Source: Larkinella bovis (GTDB lineage: Bacteria; Bacteroidota; Bacteroidia; Cytophagales; Spirosomataceae). From it: a stretch of 64,000 nt of DNA. The stretch is from positions 1 to 64,000 of the forward strand of contig NZ_JBHSMA010000017.1 of assembly GCF_042655385.1 (NCBI RefSeq), in the 5' to 3' direction. Shown one piece after another: positions 17,006 to 25,206 of the stretch. The position numbers were made by a program, and so were the translations under genes. Position 1 is the first letter of the stretch, and the number at the start of each line of letters is the position of its first letter. A model generated the notes under the pieces. The model saw nothing but the letters and a program-made list of their open reading frames with translations. It did not search any database and was not told the origin of the DNA.

Positions 17006-17353
17006 ATGAACAACCTGAGTCTTTACAGCATTGCCAGTGTTTACATTCTATCGGGCTTTCTCCACTTTTTCCGGCCCGAACCGTACCGCCGGATCATGCC
17101 GCCCTACCTGCCATACCCCTCGATTCTGGTGTTCGTCAGCGGAATGGCCGAGCTGGTGCTGGGCGTGGGACTGCTTTTTCCGGCAACCCGCACCCTGGCG
17201 GCCTGGGGCTTGATCCTGTTGCTGATTGCCGTTTTCCCGGCCAATCTCTACATGGCAACCTCGGACCAGTTTCCGGACACCCCGGCCTGGCTGCGGTGGG
17301 GGCGACTCCCCCTGCAACTGGTCCTGATCTGGTGGGCCTGGCGCTTTACCTAA
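17006..17353 (+). CDS. DoxX-like four-helix membrane protein
   Basis: The 115-residue inner-membrane protein fits the DoxX family: helix 1 LYSIASVYILSGFLHFFRP, a loop with YRRIMPPYLPYP, helix 2 LVFVSGMAELVLGVGLLFP, helix 3 TLAAWGLILLLIAVFPANLY, and a final amphipathic segment ending LVLIWWAWRFT. The SGFLHFF and PPYLPYP signatures are typical of the small MauE/DoxX-type proteins in Bacteroidota. The frame is open 54 codons upstream, but the ATG at 17006 sits directly before the first helix and is preferred. Its TAA stop overlaps the stop of the convergent GNAT gene. Confidence 0.8.
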   Translation: MNNLSLYSIASVYILSGFLHFFRPEPYRRIMPPYLPYPSILVFVSGMAELVLGVGLLFPATRTLAAWGLILLLIAVFPANLYMATSDQFPDTPAWLRWGRLPLQLVLIWWAWRFT

Positions 17354-17889
17354 CGGCCTGAATCCGGGCGGTTTTTGCGCCACCGCAGCCCTTCCTCCAC
17401 CGGTCCTTCCAGCGAAAAACCGTTCTTCTGCAAAACCCGTTGCGACGCAATATGGTTTTCGGGCGTATCGGCCACCACGGTTTTCACGGTCGGTTGTTCA
17501 AAAATCCAGCCCAGAAAGGAGGAAACCGCTTCCGTTGTGAAGTTCTGTCCTTCAAACTTTTTATCCACGAAATAGCCAATCATCGTCTGCCCGCTGGCAT
17601 CCGGCAAACCGGCCACGCCAATACCGCCAATGGTCAGGTTCAGCGCCCGGTGAACCACCAGCCAGTGGGTATACCAGCACCAGTGATCGGGATAGGCCCG
17701 GACATTAGGAATGACATACTGCCTGATCGCTTCGTCGAATTCGGCGGCAAAGTTTTCGTCGGTCAGTGCTAAACGGGAAATGGCCAGCCCCCGCGCCGTT
17801 TCCATTCTCGAACGGCTTATGGCCAGTTGTTCGAGGGAGGAAAGGGGTAAGGGAATAAGTTGTAATCGGGTTGAAATCAGAGAAGTCAT
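17350..17889 (-). CDS. GNAT-family N-acetyltransferase (RimJ/RimL-like)
   Basis: The 179-residue protein has the acetyltransferase_3 layout of GNATs that acetylate N-termini or small amines. It starts MTSLISTRLQLIPLPLSSLEQ, with the TxRLxL opening typical of RimJ/RimL. GGIGVAGLP is a core strand, IGYFVDKKFEGQNFTTEAV is the acetyl-CoA binding region, and ENHIASQRVLQKNGF is the closing helix motif. An upstream ATG six codons earlier is possible. Its stop codon (bases 17350-17352) shares CTAA with the stop of the DoxX-like gene, so the two genes overlap tail to tail. Confidence 0.85.
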   Translation of the reverse strand: MTSLISTRLQLIPLPLSSLEQLAISRSRMETARGLAISRLALTDENFAAEFDEAIRQYVIPNVRAYPDHWCWYTHWLVVHRALNLTIGGIGVAGLPDASGQTMIGYFVDKKFEGQNFTTEAVSSFLGWIFEQPTVKTVVADTPENHIASQRVLQKNGFSLEGPVEEGLRWRKNRPDSGR

Positions 17890-18212
17890 TGGAGTAATGG
17901 TTAGCAAATTGAACGTAAAAGCACTAGGAGATCAGGCCACGCTACGCAGTGGCCCTTGATCCCGGCGGATCAATTAGTAAACCAGTCCAGGCAGAGAGCC
18001 GGAAATCAGTGAGGTTTTCAGAGGCTGTTGGTTAAAACCGCCCTAAAAGTAACTCCGAAACGCATACGGTTTTTAGTTATGTCCGTTGTTTTGAGGCAAC
18101 GGTACAACCGGAAAAAGGACCAGCGGTCGTTGTCCCGCGTCGATGGCGACCGAGTGAATCAATAAAAAAATTACTTTTACGGTTTTCAAGCCATTAACAA
18201 CTGAACCACAAC
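17890..18212. other. Divergent intergenic region
   Basis: The region separates the GNAT and M13 peptidase genes. It contains a hairpin at 17930-17961: GGCCAC with GTGGCC around GCTACGCA, extended by GATCA with TGATC across a two-base bulge. Just before the peptidase start is an AT-rich run (18160-18185) with TTACTTTTACGG, a plausible promoter region. No coding sequence is seen. Confidence 0.5.
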
Positions 18213-20249
18213 ATGAACCTCAGAGAATCGCTTCTCCTGGCGGTCGGCGGAATGTTACTGTTTGCCGCCTGTAAATCGGAAAAGGAAGAAACCGCCCGCA
18301 CCGTATTTTTCGATAAAACCGGGATGGATACGACCGTGACGCCGGGCAATGATTTCTTTTCGTATGTCAACGGAACCTGGATCAAAAACACGCCGATTCC
18401 GGACGATCAGTCCGGATGGGGTTCTTTTTACATCCTCTACGAAGAAAACCAGAAAAAAACGCGCGCCATTCTGGAAGAAGCCGCAGCCGCCGGAGCCGCC
18501 AAGGGCAGTACCGAACAGAAGGTGGGCGATTTTTTTGCCAGCGGGATGGATACAGTGGCCATCGAGCAGAAAGGCTATGAACCGCTCAAACCGGAACTGG
18601 CCAAAATTGCTGCCCTGCAGGATTACAAACAAGCTCTGAATTACATGGCTGCCGACGAAGCCAACCGGGGCGGAGCGCTGTTTGGCTTTTACGTGAACGC
18701 CGACGACCGGCGGAGCGATATCAATCGAATCAATTTCGTACAGGCCGGATTAAGTCTGCCCGAAAAGGAGTATTATTTCAAAACCGACGAGGAAACCAAA
18801 AAAGTCCGGGCCGCTTTTGTCACCTACATCACCCGGCTCTTCACGCTCACCGGCCTTGATTCAACGACGGCCCGCAAAAAAGCCGACGGCATTCTGGCGT
18901 TTGAAACCAACCTTGCCAAGTCCCACAAGGCCGCTGCCGACCTGCGTGACCCGATCAGGAATTACCACAAATACGCCGTTGCCGACCTCAACAAAGTGAC
19001 GCCCAACATCGACTGGACAACCCTGCTGAGCACGATGACGGCCAAAACCGATACCGTACTGGTCAGCCAGCCCGAATATTATCAGGCGCTTGGCAACCTG
19101 CTGGCTTCGACGCCCATCGATGTCATCCGGGACGTCCTGGCGTTTGATTTCATCGACAATAACGCATCCCTGCTGAGCAAACCGTTCGTGCTGGCCAAGT
19201 TTGAGTTTGCCGGCAAAGTGCTGTCGGGCCAGAAATCGCTGTCGGAGCGCTGGAAACGGGTCGCCGACAATACGGATAACTACCTGGGCGAGCTGCTGGG
19301 GCAGGTTTGGGTAAAAAAATACTTTACGCCTGAAGCCAAAGAACGGATGCTGACGCTGGTGGATAACCTGCAGAAAGCCTACCGGAACCGGATTGAGAAA
19401 CTCGACTGGATGTCGCCCGAAACGAAAAAAGTGGCCCTGGAAAAACTCGACGGCATCACCCGTAAAATCGGCTATCCCGACAAATGGAAGGATTATTCGG
19501 ATGTAGAGATCAAGCGGGACGACTATTTTGGAAATATTCAGAGCGCCCGCAGGCACAACAACAAAGAGAATATGGGCAAAATCGAAAAACCGGTGGACCG
19601 CAGCGAGTGGGGCATGACCCCTCCGACGGTGAACGCCTACGCGAACCCGACCTTTAACGAAATCGTGTTTCCGGCCGGGATTCTGCAATTCCCTTTTTTC
19701 GATAAAGACGCCGACGACGCCATTAACTACGGGGGCATTGGGATGGTAATCGGCCACGAATTGACCCACCTGTTCGACGATCAGGGCCGGCAGTACGATG
19801 TGAAAGGAAACCTGCGCGACTGGTGGCAGAAGGCCGATGCGGACAAGTTTACGGCCAAGGCCAATCAGGTGGTGAATCAGTATAACGGTTATACGGTTTT
19901 GAACAACCTGAACCTGAACGGTCGCCTGACGCTGGGTGAAAACCTGGCCGATCTGGGTGGTTTGGCCATTGCTTATGATGCTTTCAAACTAACCGACCAA
20001 TGGAAAAGTGACGAAAAAATCGACGGTTTTACGCCCCAGCAGCGGTTTTTTCTCGGTTTTGCCCAAATCTGGCGAACCAAAATCCGGGACGAAGCCCTGC
20101 GGGTTCGGGTGCAAGCCGATCCGCATTCGCCGGCCAAATTTCGGGTGAATGGCCCGCTGTCGAACTTCGCCCCCTTCTACCAGGCGTTTAACGTAAAACC
20201 GGGGGAGAAACTTTATAAACCGGAAGTCGATCAGACGCGGGTCTGGTAG
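18213..20249 (+). CDS. M13-family zinc metallopeptidase lipoprotein (PepO/neprilysin-like)
   Basis: This 678-residue endopeptidase cuts oligopeptides in the periplasm or at the cell surface. The N-terminus MNLRESLLLAVGGMLLFAAC is a lipoprotein signal with FAAC as lipobox. The M13 N-terminal domain opens with GNDFFSYVNGTWIKNTPIP, the standard family start. The zinc site is VIGHELTHLFDDQGRQYD (HExxH near residues 514-518), with the third ligand in GENLADLGGLAIAYDAF (ENxADxGG near 576). NAYANPTFNEIVFPAGILQ is the substrate-binding region, and the protein ends in VW, as family members do. All catalytic residues are present. It is followed by a strong terminator. Confidence 0.95.
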   Translation: MNLRESLLLAVGGMLLFAACKSEKEETARTVFFDKTGMDTTVTPGNDFFSYVNGTWIKNTPIPDDQSGWGSFYILYEENQKKTRAILEEAAAAGAAKGSTEQKVGDFFASGMDTVAIEQKGYEPLKPELAKIAALQDYKQALNYMAADEANRGGALFGFYVNADDRRSDINRINFVQAGLSLPEKEYYFKTDEETKKVRAAFVTYITRLFTLTGLDSTTARKKADGILAFETNLAKSHKAAADLRDPIRNYHKYAVADLNKVTPNIDWTTLLSTMTAKTDTVLVSQPEYYQALGNLLASTPIDVIRDVLAFDFIDNNASLLSKPFVLAKFEFAGKVLSGQKSLSERWKRVADNTDNYLGELLGQVWVKKYFTPEAKERMLTLVDNLQKAYRNRIEKLDWMSPETKKVALEKLDGITRKIGYPDKWKDYSDVEIKRDDYFGNIQSARRHNNKENMGKIEKPVDRSEWGMTPPTVNAYANPTFNEIVFPAGILQFPFFDKDADDAINYGGIGMVIGHELTHLFDDQGRQYDVKGNLRDWWQKADADKFTAKANQVVNQYNGYTVLNNLNLNGRLTLGENLADLGGLAIAYDAFKLTDQWKSDEKIDGFTPQQRFFLGFAQIWRTKIRDEALRVRVQADPHSPAKFRVNGPLSNFAPFYQAFNVKPGEKLYKPEVDQTRVW

Positions 20250-20293
20250 TCTACTTTCCTCCGCCGACCGTACTTATTGAAATGTATTTTTTG

Positions 20294-20339
20294 AAAGGGG
20301 TGGACTTTGGCCCTCCGCGCCGAAAGCCACCCCTTTTTT
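20294..20339 (+). terminator. Intrinsic terminator after the M13 peptidase gene
   Basis: AAAGGGGTGG (20294-20303) pairs perfectly with CCACCCCTTT (20327-20336), with a second short inner stem (CTTTGG with CCGAAAG), and TTTTTT follows. It lies 44 bases after the stop codon. Confidence 0.9.
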
Positions 20340-20394
20340 ATCGCTCTGCCCTAAACCCATTTCGTTGGCAGAACAACGCAACGAACTTACTGTC

Positions 20395-20808
20395 ATGGAC
20401 GAAAGTCAGATTTCGCTGATCAAAAATTCCTGGAATTCCCTCCTTCCTCAGAAAGAAGAAACCGGCAGCCTTTTTTACCAGACCTTATTCCAGGATGACA
20501 CCTCCCTCCGTTACCTGTTCGGCACGAATTTGACGGGACAAATCCGGAAGTTCATGGACATGATCAACTTCATTGTCGATCAGCTGCACCACCCTGATCA
20601 GCTGGAAAAAGAATTAAAGGCCCTGGCCCACCGGCATTTTCAGTACGGCGTTCTTTCGGTCGATTACGATACCGTCGGAAAGGCGTTACTGAAAACCCTG
20701 GCCAGCCAATTGCAGGAAGAATGGACGCCCGAAACGGAAACCGCCTGGCAGGAACTCTACCGAACCGTCACGCAAACGATGTTGAATAGCCTCAAATCAC
20801 CCGCCTGA
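20395..20808 (+). CDS. Single-domain globin
   Basis: The 137-residue heme protein starts at ATG 20395 (MDESQISLIKNSWNSL); an upstream TTG at 20365 would add ten residues. The globin pattern is clear: helix A at SLIKNSW, the CD-corner phenylalanine in RYLFGTN, the E helix at LTGQIRKFMDMINFIV, the proximal histidine in ALAHRHFQYGV, and the G/H helices WTPETETAWQELYRTV. It resembles the bacterial Vgb/flavohemoglobin globin domain without a reductase part. Roles in oxygen or NO handling are known for the family, but no context here tells which. It is monocistronic, converging on the beta-barrel gene. Confidence 0.85.
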   Translation: MDESQISLIKNSWNSLLPQKEETGSLFYQTLFQDDTSLRYLFGTNLTGQIRKFMDMINFIVDQLHHPDQLEKELKALAHRHFQYGVLSVDYDTVGKALLKTLASQLQEEWTPETETAWQELYRTVTQTMLNSLKSPA

Positions 20809-20812
20809 ACTT

Positions 20813-21469
20813 TCAGCGCCGGGAGCTGATGTGAAAATTGGCCCCCAGTTTAATCTGCGGCCCACGATTGTTGCCCGCATAGACCGGGGCTTTATCGTAA
20901 TAATTGTTTTCGATCATCAGTTCGAAACTCAGGTTATCGAGTGCCCGCACCCCTAACCCGGCTCCGATATTCAGACTGCTAAAGCCGCGTTTATCATTCG
21001 GGCCGACGTCGCTGGAACGAAACTTCCCGATATTAAAACCGCCTTCGCCAAAAACGTAAAAATTGTTCTGAACCGGATAATACCGGACAAAGGCACCCGC
21101 CGAATTGGCCCGGTAGCTGGTTTTGGCCCGGCTTTCAAAGGCCCCCCGCAACCCAATCGCAAAGCCACGCTGGAGAAAAAAGCCCACCCGGGGCGTAAAA
21201 GCCGTATACAATCCCTGTCCTTTGCCGATGGCAAACCCTAAACCCAGGCCAATAAAGGCCGCATTGCGCTGGAACCAGGGCGAACCGGGTCGCTCGAAAT
21301 CCGATAGATTTTCGTCCGATAGGCGCTTGCTGGTGTTGAATGTGGTATCCGGTTGCGTTGCGACGGCGGGCTCCCGACGGAGCGTGTCGGTTACCTGCGC
21401 CTGCGTGACAATGGCATTTATCAGACAAAGGCTTGTCAGAATGATAAGCCGGTTGGTGAACGTTTTCAT
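20813..21469 (-). CDS. Outer-membrane beta-barrel protein
   Basis: The 218-residue protein begins with a signal peptide (MKTFTNRLIILTSLCLINAI, cleaved near TQAQ). A short linker with STKRLSDENLSDF-type polar sequence follows, then alternating hydrophobic/polar strands typical of small OmpA-like or opacity-type barrels (FIGLGLGFAIGKGQGLYTAF, FVRYYPVQNNFYVFGEGGFN, LNIGAGLGVRALDNLSFELM). The C-terminal strand ends LGANFHISSRR. The start at 21469 is chosen because it opens the signal peptide; eight upstream codons are in frame. It may be a porin, an adhesin or structural; nothing nearby tells. Confidence 0.75.
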   Translation of the reverse strand: MKTFTNRLIILTSLCLINAIVTQAQVTDTLRREPAVATQPDTTFNTSKRLSDENLSDFERPGSPWFQRNAAFIGLGLGFAIGKGQGLYTAFTPRVGFFLQRGFAIGLRGAFESRAKTSYRANSAGAFVRYYPVQNNFYVFGEGGFNIGKFRSSDVGPNDKRGFSSLNIGAGLGVRALDNLSFELMIENNYYDKAPVYAGNNRGPQIKLGANFHISSRR

Positions 21470-21534
21470 GGGACGGTGTTGAATTGTCTCCATAAAACCC
21501 GGCCAGCCGGAAATTGTTATTCAACGGGAAGGCG

Positions 21535-21573
21535 TAAAAAAACGGCGGATAGTCCGTTGGGGCCATCCGCCGT
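21535..21573 (-). terminator. Intrinsic terminator of the serine-biosynthesis operon
   Basis: ACGGCGGAT (21542-21550) and ATCCGCCGT (21565-21573) form a perfect 9-bp stem. On the minus strand it is followed by a run of seven T. It lies ~105 bases past the stop of the SerC-like gene, the last gene of the operon. Confidence 0.85.
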
Positions 21574-21678
21574 ATGGCGAAAACGTCCGTTCTATCCAGG
21601 ACCAGAGAAAAACAAGCCTGGGCAACCGACTAATCCACTATCGATCAACACCCTACGCCTTTCCTGGCTTACCGTCAA

Positions 21679-22755
21679 CTAGAGTTTGCTCAGGATGTCA
21701 ATAAGTTCGCCAATCTGCTCCGCGCTGGTCGCGGGAAAGTTGGCAATCCGAATCTGGGTATCCTTGAATTGTCCGTAGCCGCTGCCGATGACCAACCCGG
21801 ATTCTTTCACTTTACTGATCACCTCCGCCGACGGTTTTTGCGTATTCGCCACCACCACCGTCCGCGAGCGGTGCCGTTCTTCTTTCACAAACGGCGTAAA
21901 CTGCGGGTGGCTTTCCAAGAATTTGTACAGCATTCTCGCCTTCTCTTCCGTTTCCTTCCGCATGGTTTCAATCCCGATCCGGTTGAAATCCTGCGCAATT
22001 TTGCCCAGCAGATAAATGAACAGCACGTTCGGCGTAGCGGGCGTTTCGTAGGTTTTGAAGTTTTTCCAGAGTGTCGGCAGGTTGTGGTGAGCACCGATAT
22101 GCTGATCGCCATGTTTCAGCAACTCCGCTTTTTCGAGGCACTTGTCGCCGGCAATCCAGACCCCCAGACCGGCGGGCATCCCGAAGGCTTTTTGCACCGA
22201 GAAGAATGCCGTATCGATCAGTGAAAAGTCCAGATCCGGGTACGGCGCCGACGAGACCATATCGACCGCAATCAGTTTCCGGGCGTTGCTGCGTTTCAGT
22301 TTATGAATATCAACCGTTCGCATCTGCACGCCCGAACTGGTTTCGTTATGCGTTACGGCAATCAGTTCGGCGTATTCCGGCACCTGCACCTCGGCATAAT
22401 CAAACCCCTCGCCGAACGGTTTTTCCTGCTTGTGCGTGTACTTCTGAAGCGCCGTCGCGTATTCGCAGAACTTCTTTGAAAATGACCCGTTCAGCAGGTG
22501 AAAACTCTCGTATTCGACACAATTGAGCAAAATCCGTTCCCACACTTCGGAGGCCGACCCGGTGAAATAAATGCCATGCGTCTCGGGAATGGTGAGCAGT
22601 TCGCGCAGTTGTTCGACGCAGAACTGGTACAGACTCCTGAATTTGGCACTCCGGTGCGAAATTGACCCAATCTGTTCATCCATCGCCGTTTGCAGATGTT
22701 GGTAAATCGTCGGATACAATTCCGCCGGTCCGGCGGTGAAGTAGGTTTGTTTCAT
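21679..22755 (-). CDS. serC: Phosphoserine aminotransferase-like class V aminotransferase (SerC)
   Basis: This 358-residue PLP enzyme would convert 3-phosphohydroxypyruvate and glutamate to phosphoserine, the middle step of serine synthesis. It begins MKQTYFTAGPAELYPTIYQH, the FxAGPA opening of SerC-type proteins, followed by SHRSAKFRSLY. The PLP lysine is in FFSVQKAFGMPAGLGVW. AVTHNETSSGVQMRTVDI matches the substrate/cofactor strand-loop, and HHNLPTLWKNFKTYETPATPN is a typical SerC stretch. It is the last gene of a three-gene minus-strand operon starting with the SerB-SerA fusion, which strongly supports the role. Bacteroidota carry this divergent SerC group. Confidence 0.85.
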   Translation of the reverse strand: MKQTYFTAGPAELYPTIYQHLQTAMDEQIGSISHRSAKFRSLYQFCVEQLRELLTIPETHGIYFTGSASEVWERILLNCVEYESFHLLNGSFSKKFCEYATALQKYTHKQEKPFGEGFDYAEVQVPEYAELIAVTHNETSSGVQMRTVDIHKLKRSNARKLIAVDMVSSAPYPDLDFSLIDTAFFSVQKAFGMPAGLGVWIAGDKCLEKAELLKHGDQHIGAHHNLPTLWKNFKTYETPATPNVLFIYLLGKIAQDFNRIGIETMRKETEEKARMLYKFLESHPQFTPFVKEERHRSRTVVVANTQKPSAEVISKVKESGLVIGSGYGQFKDTQIRIANFPATSAEQIGELIDILSKL

Positions 22756-22761
22756 AGTCGA

Positions 22762-23193
22762 TCAATAAAAATACTGCCTCGTCCAATGCAGGCTATCCGG
22801 AAACATAAACTCAAATTGCGAAAACTTTTCTTCGGTCGAGAGCACAACGTTATTGGACGGATTACCCTTTTCATAGATAACCGGCAATGTTTCGCCCCGC
22901 AACCCCTGCAATTGGCCCTCCGATAGGGTACGAATCACCCGGCTTTTCCCCACAAACGATTTTTCATTAACCAAAAACCGGGTGTTCGCCCGATAATACT
23001 GCCAGTATCGGGTTTTGACCAGCTCAAAATGCGATACGGTTCCCACGGTTACGACCGATTCCTTCCGAATCTGCTTTCGCTGATAGATGGAATACATCCT
23101 GGGAGCAGCGGCCAGCAGCAGAAGAAGGGGAGTAAAAGCCAGAAGCATGACTTTTGAAGAGGGCCACTCCATTCTTTTTACTCCCTGTTCCAT
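22762..23193 (-). CDS. Single-pass membrane protein of unknown function in the serine operon
   Basis: The 143-residue protein has one membrane helix (VMLLAFTPLLLLLAAAPRMY, residues ~15-35) and a soluble C-terminal part with beta-type sequence (ESVVTVGTVSHFELVKTRYW, RANTRFLVNEKSFVGKSRVI, LPVIYEKGNPSNNVVL). The layout, with repeated valine-rich strands and a closing P-x-Y-x-x-x-N-P motif, is reminiscent of DUF3592-type proteins, but I would not assign it. It sits between the SerB-SerA fusion (14-base gap) and serC (6-base gap), so it is translated in the same transcript. A link to serine metabolism is inference from position only. Confidence 0.65.
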   Translation of the reverse strand: MEQGVKRMEWPSSKVMLLAFTPLLLLLAAAPRMYSIYQRKQIRKESVVTVGTVSHFELVKTRYWQYYRANTRFLVNEKSFVGKSRVIRTLSEGQLQGLRGETLPVIYEKGNPSNNVVLSTEEKFSQFEFMFPDSLHWTRQYFY

Positions 23194-23207
23194 ATCCTGT
23201 CAATGCA

Positions 23208-25112
23208 TTAGTACAACAATCTGAATTTGATCGTATTGTCGATATGCCGCAGTTCACTGACGACCTCGTCCGAATAATCCTTGGCAATATCCGTGATCAC
23301 GTAACCGATCTGATCGGTGGTTTTCAGGTATTGGCCCTGGATGTTGATGTGGTATTGGGCAAAAATAGCATTGATTTTCGCCAGAATCCCCGGTACGTTG
23401 GCGTGAATGTGCAGCAAACGGTGCGAATCTTTCAGCAACGGCAATTGCAGTTCCGGGAAATTGACACTGCCGTAGGTGCTTCCGTTGTTGATGTATTCGA
23501 GGAGTTTACCCGGCACGAAATTACCAATATTTTCCTGCGCTTCTTCCGTACTGCCTCCAATATGGGGCGTCAGAATCACGTTCGGCAAACCGCGCAACTC
23601 ATTGAGAAACGGCTCGTTATTCGTTTTAGGTTCGTACGGAAACACATCAATTCCCGCACCGGCCACCTTACCACTTTTCACGGCTTCGACCAGCGCCGGC
23701 ACATCGACGATATGCCCCCGCGACAGGTTCAGGAAGATGACCCCTTCTTTCATCAATCCGAATTCCCGCGCACCAATCAGGTTTTTGTTGCTGGCCCGGC
23801 CGTCGGTATGCAGGCTGATAAAATCCGAAATGGTGAGCAGTTCGTCCAGCGTTTTGCATTTCCGGGCGTTACCGAGCGCCAGCTTATCGACAATGTCGTA
23901 AAAATACACCTCCATGCCCAGCGCTTCGGCCACCACCGACAACTGGGTGCCAATGTTGCCGTAGCCCACCAGACCGAGCTTTTTGCCCCGCACTTCGAAG
24001 CTATTCTGGGCCGATTTGTCCCAAACGCCCTCGTGCATCCTGTTGCTTTTCGGAACGATGTTCCGCACCAGCATGATGATTTCGCCAATCGCCAGTTCCA
24101 CCACCGAGCGGGTATTGCTGTACGGCGCGTTGAAAACCGCAATCCCTTTTTCAGTACACGTTTTCAGGTCGATCTGGTTGGTACCAATGCAAAACGCGCC
24201 GATACACATCAGCTTGTTGGCGTGTTCGAGTACGCGGCTGGTCACCTGCGTTTTCGAGCGGATACCGAGGATTGACACATCCCGGATTTTTTCGATCAGT
24301 TCTTCTTCATCCAGCGCCCCTTTCAGGATTTCGACATTGAACCCTTCGCTTTCAAACAGATTGACGGCCACGGGGTGTACGTTCTCCAGCAACAGCACCT
24401 TGATGCGGCTTTTCGGATACGACTGACTGCGACTCAGCTTGTTATGATACAGAAACTCGTCGAGCGAAGGCGCTACGTGGTCGGCTTTTTCGATCACTTT
24501 CGGACGCATGACATTTTCGGTAAACGCGTAAAACCGGTTGGCCAGCCCCGATTCGCGAATTTCGTAATCGGTATAGCCGTCTCCGATCACATAAATGTCG
24601 CCGTCCAGTTTCATATCCCGGATCAGCTTCACTTTGCCCTTGTCGGTAGCAAGCGGGTTTTCGCAATCGCAGCCCACGATGTTGCCGTCGTTGTCGAAGA
24701 CAAACGTATTGGCAAACACATTCTCTTCCTTGATGCCCAGCGACGTAACGATGGGCACGATAAATTCCTTAAAACCGCTCGACACGATAAAAATATGGTC
24801 GGCATGTTCGGCCAGAAAACTCCGGTTTCGCTGGAACGAATCCGAAATTTCGTTTTTCAGCGTTTCGATCAGGGCGGGCAGGTGATCGCGGTGGGCGTTC
24901 AGCAGTTGCAGCCGCATTTCAATGGACTGCGCCAGCGAAATTTCCCCCGACATCCCCCGGTCGGTAATGATCTTGATTTTGTCGAGGATGGCGTCGCGGT
25001 CCCGGTGACCGGCCAGTGAGATTTCACCCAGCACATCCAGGGCTTCTACCTTGGTAAAGGTGCTGTCGAAATCAATAACGAAATACGTCTGTTCGAGTGT
25101 TTTGGTTAACAT
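23208..25112 (-). CDS. serA: Fused phosphoserine phosphatase-phosphoglycerate dehydrogenase (SerB-SerA)
   Basis: The 634-residue protein combines the first and last enzymes of serine synthesis. Residues 1-215 are a HAD phosphatase of SerB type: DFDSTFTKVEALD (DxDxT), SSGFKEFIVP (motif II), the Lys in ATDKGKVKLIRD, and GDGYTDYEI (motif IV). Residues ~230-555 are a D-2-hydroxyacid dehydrogenase: CIGTNQIDL, VELAIGEIIMLVRN, the NAD motif GLVGYGNIGTQL, LNLSRGHIVD, and the catalytic His in ILTPHIGGSTEEAQENIG. Residues ~560-634 form an ACT domain (HANVPGILAKINAIFAQYHI) that usually gives feedback control by serine. The start was set at ATG 25112 (MLTKTLEQTYFVIDFD). Together with serC downstream it completes the pathway from 3-phosphoglycerate to serine. 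Confidence 0.9.
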   Translation of the reverse strand: MLTKTLEQTYFVIDFDSTFTKVEALDVLGEISLAGHRDRDAILDKIKIITDRGMSGEISLAQSIEMRLQLLNAHRDHLPALIETLKNEISDSFQRNRSFLAEHADHIFIVSSGFKEFIVPIVTSLGIKEENVFANTFVFDNDGNIVGCDCENPLATDKGKVKLIRDMKLDGDIYVIGDGYTDYEIRESGLANRFYAFTENVMRPKVIEKADHVAPSLDEFLYHNKLSRSQSYPKSRIKVLLLENVHPVAVNLFESEGFNVEILKGALDEEELIEKIRDVSILGIRSKTQVTSRVLEHANKLMCIGAFCIGTNQIDLKTCTEKGIAVFNAPYSNTRSVVELAIGEIIMLVRNIVPKSNRMHEGVWDKSAQNSFEVRGKKLGLVGYGNIGTQLSVVAEALGMEVYFYDIVDKLALGNARKCKTLDELLTISDFISLHTDGRASNKNLIGAREFGLMKEGVIFLNLSRGHIVDVPALVEAVKSGKVAGAGIDVFPYEPKTNNEPFLNELRGLPNVILTPHIGGSTEEAQENIGNFVPGKLLEYINNGSTYGSVNFPELQLPLLKDSHRLLHIHANVPGILAKINAIFAQYHINIQGQYLKTTDQIGYVITDIAKDYSDEVVSELRHIDNTIKFRLLY

Positions 25113-25206
25113 CGTTTTACTCCAGATTGTCGGCATTTAGTAATTCTTCCAACGCCTGCCTGAGTATCGGAAGATGCACTGTACTTATTTTCCAAATAAT
25201 TCTTGT

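Noticed and set aside
23154..24275. 373-codon plus-strand frame opposite the SerB-SerA fusion
   Set aside because: Antisense shadow; composition is Phe/Arg/His/Gln-heavy and the opposite strand encodes well-conserved enzyme motifs.
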